A stretch of DNA of 64,000 nt from Streptomyces violaceusniger (lineage in GTDB: Bacteria > Actinomycetota > Actinomycetes > Streptomycetales > Streptomycetaceae), in assembly GCA_005405945.1 (NCBI GenBank), contig BJHW01000001.1, positions 62,001 to 126,000 on the forward strand, in the 5' to 3' direction. The notes beneath the pieces were generated by a model. The model was not told where the DNA came from and ran no database searches. It was given only the letters and a program-made list of their open reading frames with translations. This document shows positions 37,407-46,380 of this stretch, one piece after another; the first letter of the stretch is position 1; every line of letters begins with the position of its first letter. A program made the position numbers and the translations under genes.

Positions 37407-38687
37407 ATGCCCCGCGCATTCATCCCGGGTACGCCCGCTCTCGGCGGCAGCCGCTGGAACACCTTCCCCGTGGCCGGCACCACCCTGACCGCCCGCGAGT
37501 TCTTCACCGCCACCGAGCCGCTGCTACAGGGCATCATCGACGACAACGCCCTCACCAGCGCCGACAGCGAGGTGCTGGAGGGCCAGATCCGCGCGGCACT
37601 CGCCCTCGGCACCCGGGAGACCTCCCTCCCGCTGTCCCTCGGCCCGGACAGTGCCCCGGCAGCGCGCGAACTGGGCGCGCAGGCCGAGACGATCGGCCAG
37701 GAGCTTGCCTCCTGGTCGACCGAGGCGCTGGAGAGGCTGCTCACCGATCCGGTACCGCTGCCCGCCGGCCCGCTGGTCGTGCGCAGCCACTGCTACGGCC
37801 ACCTGCTCACCCCTCCCGCAGCCGATCTTCTCCGCGGACGTCGCGGTGGACCGGTCACGATGCAGCTCTACAACGAGTGGCTCCACCAGATGGTCCTGCT
37901 GCGCGACGCCCTGCTGCCCTTCACCAACTGGCAGGACGTCCCACTCTTGATCACCCCGACCGGGCTGCGGCACACCGAACCGGCCCGCGACGCGTTCCTC
38001 ACCGAACTCCTGGTACGGCAGATCCGGCACACCAGCATCGTGGCCTTCGCCCGCAACGTCGTCACCGGCATCTCCGGCCCGGCCGGCTACGGCTTCGAGG
38101 CGGGTGGCGGCACCGCCCTGCCCGCCGTCCTCGACCAGTCACCCCTGACCGCGCCCCGGCACCTGCTGACCTGGCGCTCCGACCCGGCCGTCGGTGAAGC
38201 CGCCACGTATGTCCCCGAGGTACAGGACTACTACGCCGCACCCCGCACCCTCGTCGAGGACCTGCCGCCCGCAACCACCACATCCGGCCCGCTCACCGCC
38301 CGTACCGTCACCGGGCCGGTCGCCGACGGGACGCGCACCGCCCGCATCGAGGTCACCCACGACGGCACCACCGCCCACGTCGACCTCGGCCAGGCCCTGC
38401 GCGGCCACCGTTTTGCCCACCGTGAGGACCCCGCCGCAGGCGAAGCATCCGGCACCGCCGACGTCTGGTCCGCGCTGCGCGCGCCGGGACTGGTGTGGAC
38501 GCAGAGCGGCGACGTCACCCTGGACGCCACCGGCCAGGACGACCTCGTCGTACTGGCCCTGCTCGGCCGGCTCTACCCGGAGAACGTCACCCTGCTCCCC
38601 GCCGGCCGTTCCGCTGCCCGGACAACCGCGGACGGCACCGGACCGAGCCGTCTGGTGACCCTCGTCGACCCTCCGCAAGCCCGCTGA
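37407..38687 (+). CDS. Unknown 426-residue protein under TetR control
   Basis: Not recognised. It is a soluble protein with no signal peptide or membrane segment. It starts MPRAFIPGTPALGG with GGAGG four bases before the ATG. Internal stretches include LVVRSHCYGHLLTPPAADLL, QLYNEWLHQMVLLRDALLPF and FARNVVTGISGPAGYGFEAG. The C-terminal third (ARIEVTHDGTTAHVDLGQAL) looks beta-rich. It is followed 38 bases later by an epoxide-hydrolase-like gene and preceded by a TetR gene and a matched operator. The role is open, possibly a partner enzyme of the hydrolase. Confidence 0.6.
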   Translation: MPRAFIPGTPALGGSRWNTFPVAGTTLTAREFFTATEPLLQGIIDDNALTSADSEVLEGQIRAALALGTRETSLPLSLGPDSAPAARELGAQAETIGQELASWSTEALERLLTDPVPLPAGPLVVRSHCYGHLLTPPAADLLRGRRGGPVTMQLYNEWLHQMVLLRDALLPFTNWQDVPLLITPTGLRHTEPARDAFLTELLVRQIRHTSIVAFARNVVTGISGPAGYGFEAGGGTALPAVLDQSPLTAPRHLLTWRSDPAVGEAATYVPEVQDYYAAPRTLVEDLPPATTTSGPLTARTVTGPVADGTRTARIEVTHDGTTAHVDLGQALRGHRFAHREDPAAGEASGTADVWSALRAPGLVWTQSGDVTLDATGQDDLVVLALLGRLYPENVTLLPAGRSAARTTADGTGPSRLVTLVDPPQAR

Positions 38688-38725
38688 CACCCGCATCGCG
38701 ACGTACACCAGGAAGGTTGAAAAAC

Positions 38726-39607
38726 ATGATGTTCGACCATGACGGAACGCCCGTCCGCACGGGCCGAGCCGCCGTGAACGGAACGAGTCTGCACTACCGC
38801 ACAGCCGGGTCCGGCCCCGCGGTGGTGCTCCTGCACGGCGTACCCAAGACCAGCTACCACTGGCGCCACCTCGTTCCCAAGCTGACGCCCCGCTACACCG
38901 TCGTCGTGCCGGACCTTCGCGGTCTCGGCGACTCCGCCCGCCCGTCGGACGGCTACGACTCCGCGACGATGAGCGACGACATCGCCGAGCTGATGACCCA
39001 CCTCGGACACGAGACGTACGCCGTGGCGGGCGAGGACTGGGGAGCGGTGATCGGCTACCAACTCGCCGCCCGCCACCGTGACCACGTCACCGCTCTCGTG
39101 TTCGCCGAGGCCCTGTTCCCCGGATTCGGCTTCGAGGACCACACCGCACTCACCCCCGAGAACATCTCCAGCGGCATGCACCTGTGGCACCTGGGCTTCT
39201 ACTTCCAGCCGGACATACCCGAGATGCTGATCGCCGGACACGAGCGCGAGCTGATCACCTACATGATCAAGTACGAACGCAGCCACCCCGACACCGCCAC
39301 CCCCGACGCGATCGAGGAATACGTGCGCTGCTACTCCATGCCCGGCGGCATCCGCGCGATGCTCTCCATCTACCGGGCCATGCTCGTCGACGCCGAACAG
39401 AACCGGCAGACCGCACAGAAGAAACTGGACATCCCGGTCCTGGCCCTCGGCGGATCCGCGTTCATCGGCGACCGCAACGAGTCCCAGATGCGGCTCATGG
39501 CCCACGACGTCACCGGACACACCTTCGACGCCGGCCACGACCTCGCAGAGGAAGTACCCGACGAGATGGCCGACGTCCTCCTGCCCTTCCTGGCCACGCA
39601 CCAGTAA
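38726..39607 (+). CDS. Epoxide-hydrolase-like alpha/beta hydrolase
   Basis: 293 residues. LLHGVPKTSYHW (oxyanion loop) and GEDWGAVIGYQLA with the nucleophile Asp in the GxDxG position are as in epoxide hydrolases. The catalytic His is in AGHDLAEEVPDEMA, and a Tyr-rich lid lies between them. The likely reaction is epoxide opening or haloalkane cleavage. The start at 38726 is weakly supported (GGAAGG upstream) and ATG 38729 is an alternative. It is the second gene of the TetR-regulated pair. Confidence 0.75.
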   Translation: MMFDHDGTPVRTGRAAVNGTSLHYRTAGSGPAVVLLHGVPKTSYHWRHLVPKLTPRYTVVVPDLRGLGDSARPSDGYDSATMSDDIAELMTHLGHETYAVAGEDWGAVIGYQLAARHRDHVTALVFAEALFPGFGFEDHTALTPENISSGMHLWHLGFYFQPDIPEMLIAGHERELITYMIKYERSHPDTATPDAIEEYVRCYSMPGGIRAMLSIYRAMLVDAEQNRQTAQKKLDIPVLALGGSAFIGDRNESQMRLMAHDVTGHTFDAGHDLAEEVPDEMADVLLPFLATHQ

Positions 39608-39655
39608 CCGCACCCGGCCGCCGGCCCGCGAGCTGGAGCGGCCCGCACGCCGTGG

Positions 39656-39705
39656 GGGCCTCGTGGCCGAGCGGACCTGCCCGGTCCCGCCCTGCCACGA
39701 GGCCC
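39656..39705 (+). terminator. Candidate hairpin terminator
   Basis: A 12-base perfect stem (GGGCCTCGTGGC and GCCACGAGGCCC) with a 26-base loop, about 50 bases after the hydrolase stop. Confidence 0.5.
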
Positions 39706-39751
39706 GGCGGCTCCCGACGGCTCTCCGGTCGAGGTACGCCCGGCAATCCTC

Positions 39752-40995
39752 ATGAGTCGAAATCGATCACCATTCACACCCCGTGAATCTGGGAATATCA
39801 CTGTGAAACATCATCCCGCGCTGATCACCGCCGCGCTCTTCTGCGCGACGTTCACGGCAGGAGTGGCCGAATACATCCTGTCGGGGCAGCTTGACCTCGT
39901 CGCCCGAGGGCTCGGAGTCAGTGAGGCGACCACGGGCCAGCTCGTCACCGTCTTCTCCCTTGCGTACGGGCTCATGACCCCTGCTCTTGTCGTGATGACG
40001 GCGCGAGTCGAACGACGCCTCCTCATATCAGCGGCTCTGCTCGTCTTCGCGGCCGCGAACCTCATGTCCTGGCTGAGTCCCACCCTCCTGACGATCACGG
40101 CGCTCCGGGTCGTGATGGCGGCGAGTACCGGTCTCATCGTCGTCACAGCACTCAGCGTCGTGGTACGCCTCGTGGCTCCAAAGCGCCGCGCCCGAGCGGT
40201 CGCAACCGTCATGATGGGAGTGACTGCGTCGCTCGTCCTTGGAGTGCCTGCGGGGCGCGTAGTCGCCCAACACTGGGACTGGAAGACCACCTTCCCGCTC
40301 AACGCCGCACTTGCGGTATTCGTGGCAGGAATAGTGTGGATGGCCCTCCCCCGTACCGCTCCCCATGCTCCTGTGCCGCTCCGCCGCCAACTCGCCCTGC
40401 TCGCCAGCGCGCGCACCATCCTCGGCTTGACGGTCACCTTTCTCTGGCTCGGCGGCTACGCGGCATTGAACACGTACTTCACGCCATACCTGGTCAGTGT
40501 CGTCGGTCTTGATGGTGACGCAGTGAGCCTCGTCCTCCTCCTCTTCGGCCTCGCCAGCATCGTCGGCATACAAGCCGGCGGGTTTCTGACGGACCGCGTA
40601 GGAACTCATCGAACGCTGACGGTGACCAAAGCCTTCCATGTGCTGGTGCTCATCGCCCTCCCGGTACTCGGAGTCGCAACCGGCAGTGCAGTAGGCGCAG
40701 TTCTGCTGTGGGGCATCGCTGCATGGGAAGTACTTCCGCGCAGCAGATCCGCGTGGCCTCGTTGGCCCCCGATGCCTCCGACGTGTTGATGAGTTTGAAC
40801 CAGTCGGCCATGCAAATCGCCATCGCGGCCGGGGCAGGAGGAGGTGGTCTTCTGGTCACGCAGAACCTGAAACTACTGCCCTTGATCGCAGCCGCAGGTG
40901 TCGCCGCCTCACTCGTCCTCCTGCTCCTCACCCAGCGATGTGACCGAACTTCGCCCAACCCATCAGCAGCGCTTACCGAGTGTCCGCAGCCATGA
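39752..40995 (+). pseudogene. MFS exporter (DHA1/AraJ-like), frameshifted
   Basis: The first frame (AALFCATFTAGVAEYILSGQ, then LVTVFSLAYGLMTPALVVMT and GFLTDRVGTHRTLTVTK) is a drug/arabinose-efflux-like MFS protein. It stops after a frame change at GGG 40725-40727. Adding one G continues it as STSAQQIRVASLAPDASDVL and LVTQNLKLLPLIAAAG to a stop at 40995. The repaired product is about 414 residues with 12 helices. Starts at 39752 (ATG) or 39803 (GTG) are possible. The substrate is unknown. There is no clear operon partner. Confidence 0.75.
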
Positions 40996-41272
40996 CGTGG
41001 TGACCCGTGATGTGGCAAGGACGGCGAGTTTGCAGCCGCGAGGCCACCGGTCTGTTGCGCTTGAGCGGTTGCTTGCGCACTCAACTGTGTGGCGGGCCGT
41101 GTGGGGGCCTGACGGTCGAGGCAGGAGACCGCCGCTGGCTGTTCCGCGTCGCTTGGGGTTCCCGGCCTGGTTGGCTGGTCTCGGGACCGAGTGCCGAATT
41201 CCGGGGTTGCGTGGGCATTACCAGTTCGCGCGGGACGATGTCTTAAGGCGATACACGGTGCCGGCGGAGCTG

Positions 41273-42034
41273 TCAGCCTGCCAGCCGAGCTTTCCAGATC
41301 TCCTCGCTGGGCCATTGCTGAGCCCAGTCGGCGGAAACTTCTAGGTAGTCCCGCGCAGACTGGGGTGCCTGAATCTCAATCAGATCCTCAACGACGAAGT
41401 CGCAGGCCCGCAGCAGACGGAGCATCTCACCGTGCGGCAGGACGAACTCTACGTGATTCCCCCAGTCCAACCGCGTCAGGCCGAATTGGCCGCGGGACAG
41501 AGTGGTGGATGCCGGTCCCTCAGGCGGTACACACAGCGCGAACAGCGGCGAGTAGCGCGAGAACACCGGCCGGCCTCCGGGAACGAGAAGCCGGGCTGCC
41601 TCCGGGATCCACTGGTAAGGGTCGCACCACAGCGAGGCGCCGTACTCGCCGATCGCCAGTTCGAACGAGTTGTCCTCGTAGGGCACCTTCTCGGCATTGC
41701 CCAGGACAAGGGGGAAGTCGAGGCCGAACTCCGCCTGCATCGCGCGAGCAGTGGCGAGCTGCTTCTCCGAGAGGTCGATCCCGACCGGGTGGGCTCCTGC
41801 TCTGGCCAGCCAAGCGGAAACGTAGGCAGTACCGCAGCCCAACTCAATGGTGCGCATCCCCTCGATGCCGTCGGGAAGCAAGGAAACCTGCGACTCAGGG
41901 GTGGCCCACAATCCCCAGGACGGTTCCACCTGCGCCCACTGGTCACGGGCGAGCGGCCCGTGCCACGCAGCCGCCTCGTCATCCCAAAAGCGTCGGTTCT
42001 GCTCCACATGGTCCGCCGGGGCGTCATGAGCCAT
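41273..42034 (-). CDS. SAM-dependent methyltransferase
   Basis: 253 residues. RTIELGCGTAYVSAWLARAG is the SAM-binding motif I, VGIDLSEKQLATAR is the post-I acidic loop, and NAEKVPYEDNSFELAIGEYG is motif II. It belongs to the UbiE/type-11 class of small-molecule methyltransferases. The acceptor is unknown. The ATG at 42034 is preferred. A TTG at 42070 is an upstream alternative without stronger support. Confidence 0.82.
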   Translation of the reverse strand: MAHDAPADHVEQNRRFWDDEAAAWHGPLARDQWAQVEPSWGLWATPESQVSLLPDGIEGMRTIELGCGTAYVSAWLARAGAHPVGIDLSEKQLATARAMQAEFGLDFPLVLGNAEKVPYEDNSFELAIGEYGASLWCDPYQWIPEAARLLVPGGRPVFSRYSPLFALCVPPEGPASTTLSRGQFGLTRLDWGNHVEFVLPHGEMLRLLRACDFVVEDLIEIQAPQSARDYLEVSADWAQQWPSEEIWKARLAG

Positions 42035-42214
42035 GGAGACATTTGATCGACGATGCCGCTGCTCCGGCAACGGAATTTCTCACGGCGCGCTGGACTCCCT
42101 CGAGACAGCCGGCCTCCCGCCAAGGCGAGAGGGACTGATCATCTCGACACTGCCGATCAGCAGTGCCACCAACGCCTCTCTCCCAGCCGTCGATACGGTA
42201 CGACTCCGGATGCA

Positions 42215-43263
42215 CTATGGGTGCAGGACGATCTTTCCCACGTGCGCCCTGCGGGCGAGTTCGTCCTGCGCCTGAGCGGCCTGATCCAGGGGGAACGTCG
42301 CGGCGATAACGGGCTGGATCTCCCCTGACGCGCAAGGTTCATGAGGAGATCGAAGTGCTTGGGCGTGTGCATCGCGGAGCCGATGACCTGCGCATTGTGC
42401 AGGTAGAGACGGCGCACATCAAAGGTCACGGTGTATCCGCCGAGTGCGCCGGCGATGACCCACCGGCCACCTTCACGCAGCAGAGGCAGCCCCTCGCTCA
42501 ACAGATCCCCGGCGACGACGTCGAGTGCGACATCGATACCGTCCGGGGCGGCAGCGCGGATCTGCTCGGCAACGTTCCGAGCACGGTCAACGACGTCATG
42601 TGCGCCGGCCTCGCGTACCGCGTCAATCTTGGATTCGCTGCTGACAGCGAGCACCCGCGCACCGCGCGCACGGGCGATCTGCACCAGCGCGAGGCCGACA
42701 CCGCCGGAGGCTCCCGAAACCAGGACCGTCTCTCCCTCCCGCAGCCGGCCCCGCTCGATCATGCCCAGCGCCGTGCCGTAGGCGGTCGGCAACGTCGCGA
42801 GCTGGTCGTCGGCCAGCGGGGATGTTGTCACGTCATGTACACGCTCCGCCGACGCGGTCACGTACTCGGCGTAACCACCGTCGCGTTCGCTCCCCATCAG
42901 GCCCACCGGGTTCGCATCCGGTCCTTCGGCGTCGTAGATGGCAGGGTCGACGACCACTCGGCGACCGACGAGGCACTGGTCCACGTCGCCGCCGACCGCC
43001 ACGACCCGGCCGGCCACGTCGGCGCCCTGGACGCGCGGGAAGTCGACGGGGCCCCGCCAGCCCGACAGCGCCTCTGGGTCTCCCGGGCGGCCGTAGGCGC
43101 CCTCCCGGGTCCACAGGTCGGTGTTGTTCAGCGCCACCGCGCTGACCTGGACCAGTACCTCTCCGGCCTGTGGAGTGGGCACGGCCACTTCCGTCACCTC
43201 AAGAACCTCCGGACCTCCGTGCTCTGCGATCCGCACCGCGCGCATGGTCTCGGGCATGCCCAT
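42215..43263 (-). pseudogene. Quinone/alcohol oxidoreductase (MDR family), frameshifted near the end
   Basis: The main part is a zinc-free NADPH:quinone-reductase-type MDR protein: VSAVALNNTDLWTREGAYG, GADVAGRVVAVGGDVDQ and VLVSGASGGVGLALVQIARA (nucleotide fold). At the CCCC run 42322-42325 one base is missing. Adding it gives EIQPVIAATFPLDQAAQAQD, then HVGKIVLHP and a stop at 42215. The repaired product is about 350 residues. AGGAGG lies eight bases before the ATG at 43263. It is divergent from the TetR gene and shares its operator region. Confidence 0.82.
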
Positions 43264-43285
43264 CACATGAACCTCCTCAGAGGTA

Positions 43286-43325
43286 TACTGATCTGTGAAC
43301 ATTGCCTACGCTACACCGATCAGTA
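43286..43325. promoter_or_regulatory. Candidate TetR operator between MDR and TetR genes
   Basis: TACTGATCTGTG (43286) and CACCGATCAGTA (to 43325) form an inverted repeat matching at 11 of 12 pairs, with a 16-base centre. They lie between the divergent MDR gene and the TetR gene. The perfect inner core is TACTGATC/GATCAGTA. Confidence 0.55.
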
Positions 43326-43354
43326 AAGGGCGCAAGGTGCAGGAAGCGCGGACC

Positions 43355-43912
43355 ATGACACCGGCCGGCCGCCGCATAGTCGCGGCGGCCGAGGAACTGT
43401 TCTACAACCGCGGCATCACAGCAGTCGGCGTGGATCTGATCGCAGAGCAGTCGGGCGTGACCAAGCGAACCCTGTACAACCAGTTCGGTTCGAAGGACCA
43501 CCTCGTAGCGACCTACCTCGCGGAACGTGACCAGCGCTGGCGGTCACTCGTCCGCGCCACCGTCGACACCTGCGAGCGCCCCGTCGAGGCCGTCACCGCA
43601 CCCTTCGACGCGCTGCGGACCTGGAGCGAGACCAATACCCGCGGGTGTGCGTTCATCAACGCGCTGGCCGAACTCCCCGACCCCTCGCATCCCGCACACC
43701 GCATCGCCGCGAACCAGAAGCTCTGGCTGCTGAACCTGTTCAAGGAGCTCGCCACCGCAGCCGACTGCTCGGACCCCGCTACCCTCGCCACCCAGCTCCT
43801 CCTGCTGCACGAAGGCGCTCTCGCCACTCAGCCGCTCCCGATCGACACTCTTTCGGAAACTGCTGACCTGGCACGAGCCCTGGTGCGAGCGAGCGAGCGC
43901 CCCCACCAGTAA
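43355..43912 (+). CDS. TetR-family regulator
   Basis: 185 residues. RIVAAAEELFYNRGITAVGV, then SGVTKRTLYNQFGSKDHLVA is the TetR helix-turn-helix, and the C-terminal domain (TNTRGCAFINALAE) is of the TetR_C type found beside oxidoreductase genes. A GTG at 43295 would extend it by 20 codons, but it lies inside the operator repeat, so 43355 is preferred. Its TAA stop coincides with the target duplication of the second IS copy, so the insertion lies exactly at the end of the gene. Confidence 0.85.
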   Translation: MTPAGRRIVAAAEELFYNRGITAVGVDLIAEQSGVTKRTLYNQFGSKDHLVATYLAERDQRWRSLVRATVDTCERPVEAVTAPFDALRTWSETNTRGCAFINALAELPDPSHPAHRIAANQKLWLLNLFKELATAADCSDPATLATQLLLLHEGALATQPLPIDTLSETADLARALVRASERPHQ

Positions 43913-44786
43913 GAGCTTGTCTCACGTGGCGAGTTTGGCGAGCTTCTTGTAGCAGGTCAGGGCTGCCGCGAGCCCGAGGAAGGCGAGGAAGTGGTTCCCT
44001 TTTCGCTCGTATCGCACGGTCAGGCGACGGTAGCCGAAGAGCCAGGAGATCGACCGCTCGATCTTCCAGCGGTGTCGGCCGAGGCGCTCGCTGGACTCAA
44101 TGCCGGGTCGGGCGACGCGTGGGACTATGCCGCGGCCGCGCAGCCACGAGAGACGATCGGTGGAGTGGTAGGCCTTGTCGGCGCGGAGCCTTCCCGGGCG
44201 GCGGCGTCGCGGTCCACGGCGGGAGCGGATAGCGGGTACGCCCACGATCAGCGGAAGGAGTGCCTGGCTGTCGTGGACATTGGCGCCGGAGACGCCGAGG
44301 GCGAGAGGTAAGCCTTGCGCGTCGGACAGGACGTGCAGTTTGCTGCCCTTCTTGCCCCGGTCGACCGGATTGCGCCCGGTCAGTGATCCCCTTTTTTCGC
44401 ACGAACCGAGGCCGCATCCACGATCGCCGAGGTCCAGTCCACCTCACCGCGAGCTCCGAGCTCGTCCAGGACAGCCTGGTGCAGGCGACGCCACAGCCCA
44501 GCCTCGGTCCATGCGGCGAACCGGCGCTGTGCGGTCGCCGGCGAGACACCGAACGTCTCCGGTAGATGCCGCCAGGCGCAGCCGCTGGTCAGCACGTACA
44601 CGACGGCCGCGAACACCGCTCGCTCATCAACCGGGGCCGTCCCTCCACCCTGCGGACGCGAGGAGAAAGACGGAAGCAACGGAGCAACAAGCGACCAGAG
44701 TTCGTCAGGAACCAACCGCTGCGAAAGATCAACACCCATGGCACAGCATCATGCCGCACCGTTCTGACGCCACGTGAGACAAGCTC
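43913..44786 (-). mobile_element. IS5-family (IS427-type) insertion sequence, copy 2
   Basis: An 874-base element with the same 19-base inverted repeats as copy 1 and TAA target repeats at 43910-43912 and 44787-44789. It differs from copy 1 by three substitutions and one missing C. The two copies are in direct orientation 32 kb apart. Confidence 0.9.
43922..44739 (-). CDS. IS5-family transposase of copy 2 (OrfAB, -1 frameshift)
   Basis: OrfA spans 44380-44739 (119 residues). OrfB reads through the -1 frame at the A6G4 run near 44390-44397 to a stop at 43922. It ends RYERKGNHFLAFLG, then LTCYKKLAKLAT, the expected IS427-type C terminus. The DDE residues are intact (VDAAS, NVHDSQ, HRWKIERS). 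This copy therefore looks able to supply transposase, unlike copy 1. Confidence 0.85.
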
Positions 44787-44817
44787 TAAGCGGCTGCTGC
44801 CCAGCTCAGGGGACCGA

Positions 44818-45804
44818 TCACGGCTGAGGAGCCGGGGCGGGTTCCGCCGTCTGCGCTGTGCGGGGCGCGGGGAATTCGCCGTTCTGGAGGTCGGCGAAGT
44901 CGGCGTGGGCCTGCTCGACGGCTTCGGGGTACGCCTCGCGCTTGGCGTGCTCGGCGAGCGCCCGGTAGATGCTGGCGACCGAGGGGCTTTGGCCCTTGCG
45001 CTTGCCTGTGGGGATGATCAGGTCGGGCTGGATCTGCTCGACGGACTCACCGCCAGCCCGGCGCCGGAGCACGGTGTGCAGCATGTCGTCGGTGATGACG
45101 GGGGTCGGCCGCCGTACTTGCCCTTGCGGACCGCGGTGTCGAGCCCCTCCAGCGTGGACTCCCGGATGTTCTTCCCGCTCGGTCTCGGCCATCGCCGCGA
45201 AGAACGCGAACAGCAGCTTGCCCGGCCCACTCGGGTCGTACATCCCCGGCAGCGGACCGGCGAGCATCTCCAGCACCAGGCCGTGCGCGGTGAGGTGGTC
45301 GGCGAGCGCGGTCAGCTCGGCCGCGTCCCGGCCCAGCCGCTTCCTCTCGAACACGGTGAAGAGCACCCGGCAGTGCGGGGCGTGGGCCTTGATCTCCGGG
45401 GCGGTCTTGAGGGCCTGTTCGAACTGGGGGCGGACCCGGATGCGGGTGCTGATCTTCTCGCTGAAGATTTTGTCGCGGGGGATGCCGTGCCCGGCGAGTG
45501 CGTCGATCTGGGTCTGGAGTTCCTGGCTGCGGTGCGAGCATCTCGCGTACCCGATGCGGATGTCCGCGCTCGGCAGGTCTGGGTCGACGGGGGCCGGGGC
45601 GGGGTCGGCCGGGGTGGGCACCCGCAGCTTCTTCGCGAGCCGGGGCACCTTGGTGAACCGGCCGGTGTGGTAGGCGGAAGTGACGGCGCCGCCGCGCGAG
45701 CGGCACGGCGAACCGGGCTGTGCGTCACACTTCGGGCAGGGGTGCCGTTCGACGTCGTCCGCGTCTGACGCGTCGGTGCCGGAGGGCTCGTGAGGGGCCG
45801 TCAT
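44818..45804 (-). CDS. Serine recombinase (resolvase/invertase) with N-terminal zinc-finger-like motif
   Basis: 328 residues. CPKCDAQPGSPCRSRGG is a zinc-ribbon-like start. The resolvase domain follows: IGYARCSHRSQELQTQIDAL with catalytic Ser90, VFERKRLGRDAAELTALADH, and FAFFAAMAETERE. From about residue 214 some 24 residues are out of frame (HPGVHAGGARHRG), because an extra base near 45172 is compensated near 45107. The normal sequence, seen in the neighbouring frame, would be NIRESTLEGLDTA. A C-terminal HTH (SPSVASIYRALAEHAKREA) follows. The ATG at 45804 was chosen. It may have mobilised the neighbouring toxin region. Confidence 0.75.
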   Translation of the reverse strand: MTAPHEPSGTDASDADDVERHPCPKCDAQPGSPCRSRGGAVTSAYHTGRFTKVPRLAKKLRVPTPADPAPAPVDPDLPSADIRIGYARCSHRSQELQTQIDALAGHGIPRDKIFSEKISTRIRVRPQFEQALKTAPEIKAHAPHCRVLFTVFERKRLGRDAAELTALADHLTAHGLVLEMLAGPLPGMYDPSGPGKLLFAFFAAMAETEREEHPGVHAGGARHRGPQGQVRRPTPVITDDMLHTVLRRRAGGESVEQIQPDLIIPTGKRKGQSPSVASIYRALAEHAKREAYPEAVEQAHADFADLQNGEFPAPRTAQTAEPAPAPQP

Positions 45805-46380
45805 GGGCTCGGATTTTCGCACAATGCAAGTCGCAGAAGGGGGTTGACCCTCCTTTTGAGTGCGAACGGGTTGTGAGAACCGATCGGAGATCATCGGGGT
45901 CCGGCGGCTCGTGTTTGATCTTGCTCGGGCAAGGGTCGTTTGTTAGAACGCTAGCCACGTACAGCGGCTAGCACGGCAGAGCGAGTGCAACCGCCACAGG
46001 GCGAACGTTGCCTGATACGGCCCCAGGAACGACGCCCAGGCCGGCGTCCTGCGCCGGTTGCACGTCCCGCTCGCCGCAGGCCGGGGCCGAACCTTGGGAC
46101 GGTCCGGGCCGAGCACGCGACAGCGGGGCAAGGGCGGCTATTCGGCCTGAGTACGCGCAGCTCTTGGCTGAAGGGGCCTGTCGGCGCAACGCACCGAACA
46201 GAGAACCTTGAACGGGCCACTGGCCAAAGGGGAGTTAAAGCGCGCCAGTACGGGGGTTTGTCCCAGCTGTGCCCGGGTGGTCCATGCGGCGCCGTCAGGG
46301 GCTGATGTGCCGGGTGAGGACTGCACCCGAGCGGGCCCGCCCCACCGCACGATCCGATCCATCCGATCCAAGGGAGAGGC
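45805..46380. other. 576-base stretch between recombinase and toxin genes
   Basis: No gene is supported here. Near 45952-45974 a short inverted repeat GCTAGCC / GGCTAGC could belong to a recombination (res) site of the adjacent serine recombinase. The right part is the promoter region of the toxin gene, with GGGAGAGG just before its ATG. Confidence 0.35.

Noticed and set aside
43295..43354. GTG start at 43295 for the TetR gene
   Set aside because: The GTG lies inside the inverted repeat and the family's N terminus begins about 20 codons later.
11862..44789. Calling the whole 33-kb block a confirmed composite transposon
   Set aside because: The outer flanks do not share a target duplication distinct from the IS-specific TAA, so it could equally result from separate insertions. 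It is listed as a finding only.
45952..45974. Short inverted repeat GCTAGCC / GGCTAGC as a proven res site
   Set aside because: Only seven pairs, with no further subsites visible. It is mentioned within the gap entry but not claimed as a recombination site.
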